From positions 1-64,000 of the forward strand of contig NZ_JAIPPU010000004.1 in NCBI RefSeq assembly GCF_026646375.1: DNA of 64,000 bases, given 5' to 3'. A program made the position numbers and the translations under genes. Below are positions 26,837 to 34,187 of this stretch, in pieces. Numbering within the stretch: the stretch's first letter is position 1; each line of letters begins with the position of its first letter. Source of the DNA: Acetobacterium wieringae (GTDB taxonomy: Bacteria > Bacillota > Clostridia > Eubacteriales > Eubacteriaceae). The notes under the pieces were generated by a model. That model was given only the letters and a program-made list of their open reading frames with translations. It was not told the DNA's origin and ran no database searches.

Positions 26837-27153
26837 AGCTTTCCTCCTATAATTGATAAATACCTTGCCCATGTAGCCTGTTTGTTAGACCTTGTTGATT
26901 TACGCCACTTCAGAAAATATCGGCTTAACCAAGATCGAACTACGATGATTCCCACTTGATGCGCTTAGCAAAATACTATTGATTATAATTATACCCAATC
27001 TCTAACAGTTATCAATGGTATTTAAGCCAACTAATCACCTATCCATTGGACAATTATACAATTAATTTTTTAATCAAATATCGCATCATCTTCTCAAGCC
27101 GCTGACCGATTAGCGATCAGGAAGCGAGTATCAACGGAATTATGCTTATTAAG
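26837..27153. other. Intergenic region without recognised gene
   Basis: About 317 bases, AT-rich. It holds the hydrolase ribosome site at its left end. I see no convincing ORF, tRNA or riboswitch. It probably contains the hydrolase promoter, but no clear -35/-10 pair stands out. Confidence 0.6.
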
Positions 27154-27190
27154 AAAAAAACAACCAGTCTTTAGCACTGATTGTCTTTTT
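27154..27190 (-). terminator. Terminator after the TelA-family gene
   Basis: A 9-bp stem (ACAATCAGT with ACTGGTTGT, one G-U pair) and a 7-base loop, followed on the minus strand by a T-run. It lies directly past the TelA-family stop codon. Confidence 0.8.
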
Positions 27191-27193
27191 TGT

Positions 27194-28345
27194 TTATCTT
27201 CTAATTTCTAGCATCTTAACTTTTAAATCATTTTCCAGTTTTTCCAGTTCAGCTTCCACTTCTTTTCGTTTCTGGCGTCCTTCGGTCTGGATACGCAACA
27301 CCTCGTCAAAGGTTGAAATCAAAGACTCATTGGAAATACGCAGGGTTTCGATATCGACAATGCCCCGTTCCGATTCTTTAGCGGTAGCAATGGATTCCAT
27401 CTTCAAGGTTTCAGCGTTTTTTCGTAATAATTCGTTGGTCATATTGGTAACTTCCCGTTGGGCTTTAGCAGCCTGGCCAGAATGTACCACTCCCAGTGCC
27501 AGCACCATCTGGCTTTTCCAAAGTGGAATGGTATTGACAATGGAAGATTGGATTTTTTCAGCCATCAGGGTATCATTATGCTGTACTAGTCGGATCTGTG
27601 GAGCCATTTGAATCGAGATCATCCGCGTCAGTTCCAGATCATGAATTTTTTTCTCAAAACGGTTGCACATTGCTGATAAATCATTCACCGCCTGTGCATC
27701 TTCCGGCAATCCGCTGATCTGAGAGCGCTTAATCAGCTCCGGCAATTCTTTGGTTTCGACTTCCTGAAGTTTCTTTTTCCCAGCCAAAATATACATTGAT
27801 AACTCTTTGAAATAAGTTTTGTTGACATCATAAAGCTTATCCAGCATCGCCACATCTTTTAATAGTTGCACCTGATGTTTTTCCAGAGCCTCACAGATCC
27901 GGTTAACATTACTTTCAGCGGAGGCATAGCGGGTCTGCATTGAGCTGAGCTTATTGCTGCTTTTTTTGAAAAAACCTAAAAAGCCCTTATCTTCCTCCTC
28001 GATATCAAAATTCCGTAGTTCCATCACCATATCACCGAGCATTTTGCCCACTTCACCCATGTCTTTGGTGCGGACATTATTCAGAGCCGTTTCGGAAAAA
28101 TCGGCAATTTTTTTCTGGGCCCCAACCCCAAACTGCATCACCAGGCTGGAATTGGTCAGATCGATTTTGCTGGCAAAATCATCGACCATTCGTCGCTCGT
28201 CCGGGGTCAATCGACTTTCGTCAAATACTTCCCGTTCCCTCTTTAGCTCCTGATGGGTGTTAGTCGTTACGGCTTTTTCGTCCTCAAATGGGTCAAAGGT
28301 CAGGGTCGGGGTTACCTGGGAATAATCGTTCATACTATCTTCCAT
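27194..28345 (-). CDS. TelA/KlaA-family (toxic anion resistance) protein
   Basis: A 383-residue soluble, largely helical protein of the TelA family, named after tellurite resistance. It shows the family core: MVDDFASKIDLTNSSLVMQFG (in part, about 50-70), FGVGAQKKIADFSETALNNV, and long coiled-coil segments (about 125-250 and 330-380) ending in KRKEVEAELEKLENDLKVKM. Biochemical function is not settled; a role in envelope stress is common. It follows the XpaC-family gene with a 52-base gap, the usual pairing. Confidence 0.9.
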   Translation of the reverse strand: MEDSMNDYSQVTPTLTFDPFEDEKAVTTNTHQELKREREVFDESRLTPDERRMVDDFASKIDLTNSSLVMQFGVGAQKKIADFSETALNNVRTKDMGEVGKMLGDMVMELRNFDIEEEDKGFLGFFKKSSNKLSSMQTRYASAESNVNRICEALEKHQVQLLKDVAMLDKLYDVNKTYFKELSMYILAGKKKLQEVETKELPELIKRSQISGLPEDAQAVNDLSAMCNRFEKKIHDLELTRMISIQMAPQIRLVQHNDTLMAEKIQSSIVNTIPLWKSQMVLALGVVHSGQAAKAQREVTNMTNELLRKNAETLKMESIATAKESERGIVDIETLRISNESLISTFDEVLRIQTEGRQKRKEVEAELEKLENDLKVKMLEIRR

Positions 28346-28397
28346 TGCAATTCTCCTCGTATAATTTTTAGCTCGTCATCTTTTAAAACTGATGCGA

Positions 28398-29678
28398 TTA
28401 TTTTTTGAATTCTCGATTGGTCAGCCCTTCCTGGGCCAGCATGGTGTTGAGTACCGAGATATCAGTAGAAACATCCATGGCGGTATCCTCATAAAAACTG
28501 TCGAGCAGATTTTCAAAGGCATGGCTGATGGTATCCAAGGTATCTTCGATTTCTTTTTTGGTGGCCAGAATGTTGGCCCCTTGAATCGGTTCAGCATCCA
28601 GATCTCGATAAACCGAAACCAGCTTAAGGGTAGTTGGCAGATAATAGCCCATAAATTTGCGGATTTCTGGTAAACCATCAGGATTCTCTTCAATAAATTC
28701 AAAAATCTTGGTGATCACTTTTTCCAACCGATCCAGTTTCTGAGAAATGATTTCGCCTTCAATGGCTATATTTGCCTCATTGATCTGCCGGATGGTATCC
28801 TGTCCCTCGGCAATTACCTCATGAACTGCCTTCATTTCCGGGTTTTCGTTTTCAATCTTTCTTTTCTGATCCAACGCTACCTGTTCCATACGCGCTTTTT
28901 CTTCCTGAAGTTTTTTCCCTTCTTTAAGCTTTAAATGGTTCTGATAGGCTTCATCGCTAATTAGCAAATATTCTTCATCTTCATCAAATCGTCCCTGGGG
29001 AAACATTCCCAGACTAATCATTTTGCGCAGATCCTTGACCACATATTTCTTACTGCGACCAATCGGATCAGACAAATCACTGACCTTGCAGAATTCGCGA
29101 CCTCTCAGGCGACTGGAATACTGACGAAAGCGTTTCACCCGCCCCCGCAGGTTTGAGCCCTTTGCCGACATCAGCGCACTGACCGTAAAAATTGGCAACA
29201 GAATCCCGGCACTGATTCCCATCAGTGGCATACTGGTAAACGCAAAACCAAATACCGATGAAAATATCAGTAACAACAACAGGGTCACCCCAATGCCGAT
29301 ATTGCCAAAGATCATCAATAACATGCCAGAAATCCGACCGTGCGGCGATTTTGAAATCAGGTTATTGGGCTGTTTTTTAACCGGACTATAGGTATTTTGA
29401 ACCATGTTTCTGGCAACCATCTCCGATGGCTGCGGCTTATTTATTTTTTCCCGATTTCTTCTGCCATTAGCCGCTTGCCGTTTGGCTTTCTGATTATTTT
29501 CCCGCTGCTGACGTTGTTGTTCCTGCCAATACTCGCCACTACGTTTGACCTCATCCATGGCCCGGGCGACAGTTGCAGTAATGTTTTTATTCAGTTCTTT
29601 AAACTCCTCCGAATTCAAAGCATTCTGAACAATATCTTTAATATCATTACCAATATTCGAATAATCTTTTTTTGCCAT
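28398..29678 (-). CDS. XpaC-family membrane protein (5-bromo-4-chloroindolyl phosphate hydrolysis family)
   Basis: A 426-residue protein. The N-terminal 110 residues are basic and Gln/Asn-rich, followed by two membrane helices (about 118-140 and 145-165) and a long cytosolic helical part with a conserved RFRQYSSRLRGREFCKVSDL region. It matches the XpaC family, which travels with TelA. The family name comes from a colour-substrate phenotype and does not define a reaction. The start is ATG 29678 with GGGAGGTCAAGG upstream rather than the longer frame at 29696. Confidence 0.83.
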   Translation of the reverse strand: MAKKDYSNIGNDIKDIVQNALNSEEFKELNKNITATVARAMDEVKRSGEYWQEQQRQQRENNQKAKRQAANGRRNREKINKPQPSEMVARNMVQNTYSPVKKQPNNLISKSPHGRISGMLLMIFGNIGIGVTLLLLLIFSSVFGFAFTSMPLMGISAGILLPIFTVSALMSAKGSNLRGRVKRFRQYSSRLRGREFCKVSDLSDPIGRSKKYVVKDLRKMISLGMFPQGRFDEDEEYLLISDEAYQNHLKLKEGKKLQEEKARMEQVALDQKRKIENENPEMKAVHEVIAEGQDTIRQINEANIAIEGEIISQKLDRLEKVITKIFEFIEENPDGLPEIRKFMGYYLPTTLKLVSVYRDLDAEPIQGANILATKKEIEDTLDTISHAFENLLDSFYEDTAMDVSTDISVLNTMLAQEGLTNREFKK

Positions 29679-29802
29679 CCTTGACCTCCCAAACATTGCA
29701 TTAATTATATCGTATTAAATTTAAAAATTCAATTAAGAAACCATTTCCCTGTGCTATTCTTTAGTAAGTTTATAATCTTTTGCCCTAGCTTTGAAATCTA
29801 AA

Positions 29803-29827
29803 AAAAGCTTGACCGCATCAAGCTTTT
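29803..29827 (-). terminator. Terminator after cbiO
   Basis: A 10-bp inverted repeat (AAAAGCTTGA/TCAAGCTTTT) with a 5-base loop and, on the minus strand, a following T-run. It ends the cbiMQO transcript before the XpaC/TelA pair. Confidence 0.8.
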
Positions 29828-29847
29828 CTTTTCCCGGAATCATCCAT

Positions 29848-30579
29848 TTATCGAATCCGCGGTTTTTGCATACACAGGGGTAACTCCAGGTGACATTGGG
29901 ATAAGAGCGCCTCATCCAACAAGATGTCTTTGACACTGCCATCGGCAAACACGCTGCCATGGTGTAAAATGATTACCCGGTCACAGATATCAAGAGCCAT
30001 ATCCAGATCATGGGTAGCAATAATTTTAGTCATCTTCAAGGAATCCAGGGTATTAATGACGTTTCGTCTGGCCTGAGGATCGAGAAACGAGGTCGGTTCA
30101 TCAAATAAAATCACCCGGGGATCCATGGCCAATACTGAAGCAATGGCAATGACCCGCTTTTCGCCCCCAGATAAGCGATGGGGCATCCGATCCCGGAGAT
30201 GAATGATACCCAGTTGTTCCATGGCATTGACCACCCGCTCTTCGACCACATGCTCATCCAGTAATTCATTGCGTGGGCCAAAGGCAATGTCATCATATAC
30301 TTTGGTCATAAACAATTGATCATCAGGGTTTTGAAAAACCATCCCAACCCGGCGGCGAATATCCTTCAGGGTCTTTTTTTCAACGGCCAGTTCATCAACC
30401 ATTATGGATCCCTCTTTAATCTCGGAAACACCAACAATCAGTTTGAACAAGCTGGATTTCCCGGCACCGTTGGCTCCCACTAAAGCGATACTCTCCCCCT
30501 CTTCAATTGTTAGATTGATATCCCGGATCGCCTGATGACCATCAGGATAGGCATAGTTTAATTTATCAATTTTTAACAT
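29848..30579 (-). CDS. cbiO: Cobalt ECF transporter ATPase CbiO
   Basis: A 243-residue ATPase energising the CbiMQO cobalt transporter. Walker A is GANGAGKSS (about 36-44), the signature LSGGEKRVIAIAS (about 136-148) and Walker B VILFDEPTSFLD (about 155-166). The Q-loop is VFQNPDDQLF, characteristic of ECF-type ATPases. It is somewhat shorter than many CbiO proteins (about 275), lacking the extra C-terminal tail. It follows cbiQ with a 12-base gap. Confidence 0.93.
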   Translation of the reverse strand: MLKIDKLNYAYPDGHQAIRDINLTIEEGESIALVGANGAGKSSLFKLIVGVSEIKEGSIMVDELAVEKKTLKDIRRRVGMVFQNPDDQLFMTKVYDDIAFGPRNELLDEHVVEERVVNAMEQLGIIHLRDRMPHRLSGGEKRVIAIASVLAMDPRVILFDEPTSFLDPQARRNVINTLDSLKMTKIIATHDLDMALDICDRVIILHHGSVFADGSVKDILLDEALLSQCHLELPLCMQKPRIR

Positions 30580-30591
30580 TGAAACTCCTCA

Positions 30592-31389
30592 TTATAAAAA
30601 ACTGCCGATAAACAGGCTTAAATCAAAAAATCGCATCAAGCACAGAACCCCCGAAGCTAAAACCAGAAACAGCCAATCACCTTTTTGAATCGGACTGGGC
30701 TTAGCGTATAAATAATTGCCGTCGTAACCACGACATTTCATGGCGACATAGATGCTCTCGGCCCGATCAAAGCTCTTTAGCAACAACTGCCCGACAAAAA
30801 CACCCATATCCTTCATTTTAATCCCTTTGGCAGCCGGAGCCCTTAAAATATAGGCTGTATACATATTTGAGACCTGTTCCAGCAAAACCGATATGTAACG
30901 ATACGTCAGCATGATCTGCTCCACAATAATTTTGGGTACCTTAATGGATAAGAGTTGATAGGAAATTTTAGGGAGTGAGGTCGTGGCAATCAGGATCATC
31001 ACCGCCATGACCGTAAAAATCGTTTTAACCATAATCGAAATAAAGGACAATAGGCCATAACTGATTGGCATCGGCCCAATCATCAGAGCCAGCTGTTGAT
31101 TAAAAATGATGTTGGATATACCCGCAAAAAAGGAAAAAGGCAGTGCAATCAAAAGCCGCTTCAGCAAGGGTTTATAGGGAATTTCCGCCAGTGCCATTAA
31201 GATCACCGGATAGAATGCAAAGACCATCAGTCCAGTAATATTATAGGGATTAAATGAAATCACCAGCACCAGATAAAGCATCGTGGTGATCAGTTTGACC
31301 ATTGGATGGAGGCGATGAATGATCGTGTTACCCTCGGCCATTTCCTCAAGGGAACTGATTGTATTCATGGAATCGGTAATTGTTGACAT
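30592..31389 (-). CDS. cbiQ: Cobalt ECF transporter transmembrane protein CbiQ
   Basis: A 265-residue coupling protein with about six hydrophobic segments. The ECF T-component motifs are present: YILRAPAAKGIK (about 177-188) and SFDRAESIYVAMKCRGYDG (about 206-224), where the Ala-Arg-Gly pattern touches the ATPase. It links CbiM to CbiO. It lies second in the operon, after an intergenic hairpin that may adjust the amount of CbiQ and CbiO relative to CbiM. Confidence 0.93.
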   Translation of the reverse strand: MSTITDSMNTISSLEEMAEGNTIIHRLHPMVKLITTMLYLVLVISFNPYNITGLMVFAFYPVILMALAEIPYKPLLKRLLIALPFSFFAGISNIIFNQQLALMIGPMPISYGLLSFISIMVKTIFTVMAVMILIATTSLPKISYQLLSIKVPKIIVEQIMLTYRYISVLLEQVSNMYTAYILRAPAAKGIKMKDMGVFVGQLLLKSFDRAESIYVAMKCRGYDGNYLYAKPSPIQKGDWLFLVLASGVLCLMRFFDLSLFIGSFL

Positions 31390-31415
31390 TGGGACTACCT
31401 TTCACTTAAATATTA

Positions 31416-31445
31416 AATAACCTCTGTTACTAAACAGAGGTTATT
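31416..31445 (-). repeat. Intergenic hairpin between cbiM and cbiQ
   Basis: A perfect 13-bp stem AATAACCTCTGTT with a 4-base loop. On the minus strand it is followed only by TTAATATTT, so it is a weak terminator at best, perhaps an mRNA-stabilising or partial-attenuation element. Confidence 0.6.
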
Positions 31446-31505
31446 AAGCAAACTATTGTTAATAGTACCATATAAAGATTTTCATTTCAATTAGAATTAA
31501 AACAT

Positions 31506-32519
31506 CTATACTGTTTTTTCTTTTCGGCGTTTGACGGCATATATCAGATAACCCGTTCCGCCTGCCAGGATCAAGGTAATTCCGGCGCCGATGATACCAG
31601 AAACGCTGGTTCCAGCGGCTGAGCCTTCACCATCTGTTGACTTGAATCCATAATCCGGTAAGAAAGCAGTGCTCTCCTGAATCCCAGCGGCACTGTCGTA
31701 GGCATTCCCCGAGGCTTCCAGCTCGGCAGTACCCGCTACATTTTCCATTGACCATTCCAAACCATCCGGATTGGATGATGCCAGTAACGACAAACCGCCA
31801 CCAATAACAATGGCAAATACCAGTAAAAAGCCCAGTACTTTTCGAATTGATAAGTTTTTCGGTAATTTTTTATTATCCATGGACGATTCCAGTAGTTCTG
31901 GTCTCATCTTGTAGATAAAGACTAGGATTCCGCCAGTAACAATCCCTTCAACCAGACCAATCGCCAGATGAATTGGAATCATCATCCCCATAAAAGTTGC
32001 CATCGGTAACTCAGTAATGCCGGAAGCCAGAGTCTGGATGACCACTGAAGCAGCACCCAGAGTCAATGCTAAAATAACCGATACCACCGATGCGACCGAT
32101 ATCCGGGTCGGTGTCAAGCCTTTTTTTACAATCGGTTTAAAGACAAAGGGATAAACCAGTAGACAGGCATAAAAACCAAGATTCCAGATATTTGCCCCCA
32201 AGGCCAACAGACCCCCATCAGCAAAGAATAAGGCCTGAATGAGTAATACTGCTGTCAGCGTCAGAAATGCTGGAAATGGTCCCAACAACGCTGCCAGCAA
32301 AATCCCCCCACCAATATGTCCGCTGGAACCAGTTCCCGGAATGGTGAAATTAATCATCTGTCCGGCAAAAATAACGGCGCCCATAACCCCCATTAACGGG
32401 ATCTTCTTTTCATCTAAATCATCTTTACATTTATACGCTGAATAAGCGATTGCTCCGGCACTCGCCGCAAGCATGATTCCTCCGACTGCCGGAGAAACTA
32501 AAGCATCTGCCATGTGCAT
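31506..32519 (-). CDS. cbiM: Cobalt transporter substrate-binding protein, CbiM fused to a CbiN-like (PDGLE) domain
   Basis: A 337-residue membrane protein. The start MHMADALVSPAVGG contains the N-terminal Met-His that coordinates cobalt in CbiM/NikM. The CbiM part spans about 1-215 with seven hydrophobic segments. A second part (about 225-337) has a membrane helix, an SSNPDGLEWS motif and a C-terminal helix, the layout of CbiN/PDGLE proteins. So the CbiM and CbiN roles are fused. Cobalt rather than nickel is inferred from the corrinoid context only. The gene has a near-consensus promoter and about 140 bases of leader. Confidence 0.93.
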   Translation of the reverse strand: MHMADALVSPAVGGIMLAASAGAIAYSAYKCKDDLDEKKIPLMGVMGAVIFAGQMINFTIPGTGSSGHIGGGILLAALLGPFPAFLTLTAVLLIQALFFADGGLLALGANIWNLGFYACLLVYPFVFKPIVKKGLTPTRISVASVVSVILALTLGAASVVIQTLASGITELPMATFMGMMIPIHLAIGLVEGIVTGGILVFIYKMRPELLESSMDNKKLPKNLSIRKVLGFLLVFAIVIGGGLSLLASSNPDGLEWSMENVAGTAELEASGNAYDSAAGIQESTAFLPDYGFKSTDGEGSAAGTSVSGIIGAGITLILAGGTGYLIYAVKRRKEKTV

Positions 32520-32665
32520 AATAAAACCTCCTCAAAATTTAACTTAACACAAAAAAACACGAAGAACACCTCCAAGTTTCAACTCTGGAAATACCTTCAT
32601 GGCATCATTTTCGCATCTTAAAATTGATTCGTATTCTGCACTTCAATGCTTTAAATACTATCTAA

Positions 32666-32694
32666 ATTATAAACCACTTGTCTATACATGTCAA
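32666..32694 (-). promoter_or_regulatory. Near-consensus promoter of cbiMQO
   Basis: On the minus strand a perfect TTGACA (32689-32694), a 17-base spacer and a perfect TATAAT (32666-32671). The transcript would carry a leader of about 140 bases before cbiM. I see no conserved B12-box sequences in that leader, so control may be by a repressor or an RNA element I do not recognise. Confidence 0.85.
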
Positions 32695-32706
32695 GTAAAA
32701 ATAGTC

Positions 32707-32733
32707 GGAGTCTGTTGTTTTTTAACAGACTCC
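32707..32733. terminator. Terminator between the carboxypeptidase gene and the cbiM promoter
   Basis: A 10-bp stem GGAGTCTGTT/AACAGACTCC with a 7-base loop, followed on the minus strand by GACTATTTTTA. It separates the carboxypeptidase transcript from the cbi promoter. Confidence 0.75.
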
Positions 32734-32749
32734 ATTATTTATTCTTATA

Positions 32750-34165
32750 CTATCGTCTTCGCTTCGGCGATTGACCGGAAGATCGACTCCCGGAAGAATT
32801 TTGTTTTCCCTTGATTTTGATTTTTTTATATTTGATATTATTTTTGCGCATAAACTGAACAAACATGATTCGCAAAATCGCCAGTAATATCAAGATCACA
32901 ATGATGGTTACATACCAGTAAAGGATTGGATAATCCGTCCAGTTGCGGGCTTTCATATCATTCACCGCATACACCGGGGTAGCTTCCACAAAGGTTTCGC
33001 CATTATAAACCTGCAATTCCCCAATCTGCTCTCCCGCTTTCACATCAGCTTCGAGGTTTGTCAGGGTATCGTCTCCAATTACTTTGGTTTCATCCCATTT
33101 CACCTTGGCCGTGTAGCTATCCTGATTGGCCTGAGGCACCGCTGTAATCAGCGGATCATTGGTCTTGTACTTAAGTTTATTGCCATCAAAAACATGATAA
33201 TTAACCACCTGAACGACCCGCTCTTCATCTTCCGGATTGGACCATTCCATCAACTCATATTCTTTGATTACCGCATTAATGGTATCGCTGGCTTCTTTAA
33301 AAAGCACCGTCTCATCCGCATATAAAATAATGCCGATCATATTCTTATCATTGCCTTCGCCCTCAAAGACCAGACATTTCTTTGCTTCTTCGGTAAAACC
33401 CGTTTTTCCGCTTGTGGCATAACCATTGAAGACCGGATTGGTTCCCGAGAGGTTATTGGCCACCCGATATTCTTCGGACAGTTCATTGAAGTTGGGATAC
33501 AATAAAAGGTTGGAGTTATTCCACTTGTGTTTCGTTTTATTGGTTTGCACTTCATGAACCTTGGCCCGGGTAATTGCTTTGATGGTGGTCTCCTCAAAGG
33601 CCGCTTTAGCGAGAATCAGCATATCCGCTGGGGTAGTATAGTGATTGCTGCTATGGAGTCCATGGGGGTTGGTGAAATTACTGCCGGTCATCCCCAAATC
33701 CTTAGCTTTTTTATTCATCTCTGCCACAAAAGTTTCATAGGCTTTTTCAGAACTGATCGAGCTGTCGCCAGCAATTTTTCGACCAATATTCACCGCAATG
33801 GTTTCCGCCGCATCGTTTCCGGACGGCAACAGCAGAGCATAGAGCAATTCGTTGAGCGATAGCACCTCTTCAACTTCAAGACCAGCCGTACTGCTGTCGG
33901 CATCCAGACTTTCAATTTCATCCCCCACCGTAAAATTCTCATTGAGATCACCGTGCTCAATGGCCACCAGCGCCGTCATCAATTTAGTGGTACTTGCCGG
34001 ATAGAATTTTTCATTTTGTTTTTGGGCAAAAAGAACATCGCCGCTATTCACTTCATAAATGATTACACCTTCATCAGCACCATAGGCCGGCAAGCCCGCC
34101 GCCAACACTCCAGATGTGCCAAAGACCAAGATAAGTATCAACAATAATCCTATTTTTCTTTTCAT
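32750..34165 (-). CDS. D-alanyl-D-alanine carboxypeptidase (DacF/PBP5 family)
   Basis: A 471-residue penicillin-binding protein that trims the terminal D-Ala of peptidoglycan stem peptides. It has a signal peptide (1 to about 22), the active-site motif STTKLM (about 58-63, nucleophile Ser), PSGNDAAE (SxN motif, about 115) and the KTG motif in SGKTGFTEEA (about 253). A beta-rich C-terminal domain is followed by a membrane helix (about 418-438) and a very basic, Ser-rich tail ending in KRRR. It acts at the outer face of the membrane. A GGGGAGAGGGG site precedes the ATG. Confidence 0.94.
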   Translation of the reverse strand: MKRKIGLLLILILVFGTSGVLAAGLPAYGADEGVIIYEVNSGDVLFAQKQNEKFYPASTTKLMTALVAIEHGDLNENFTVGDEIESLDADSSTAGLEVEEVLSLNELLYALLLPSGNDAAETIAVNIGRKIAGDSSISSEKAYETFVAEMNKKAKDLGMTGSNFTNPHGLHSSNHYTTPADMLILAKAAFEETTIKAITRAKVHEVQTNKTKHKWNNSNLLLYPNFNELSEEYRVANNLSGTNPVFNGYATSGKTGFTEEAKKCLVFEGEGNDKNMIGIILYADETVLFKEASDTINAVIKEYELMEWSNPEDEERVVQVVNYHVFDGNKLKYKTNDPLITAVPQANQDSYTAKVKWDETKVIGDDTLTNLEADVKAGEQIGELQVYNGETFVEATPVYAVNDMKARNWTDYPILYWYVTIIVILILLAILRIMFVQFMRKNNIKYKKIKIKGKQNSSGSRSSGQSPKRRR

Positions 34166-34187
34166 TTCCCCTCTCCCCTCAGAGCAG

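Noticed and set aside
29754-29960. A 68-residue frame overlapping the end of cbiO
   Set aside because: It crosses the cbiO terminator and overlaps cbiO in another frame without a ribosome site.
32520-32660. A cobalamin riboswitch before cbiM
   Set aside because: The leader lacks the conserved B12-box and the AGGAGACCTGCC-like 3' segment that are clear before bzaA.
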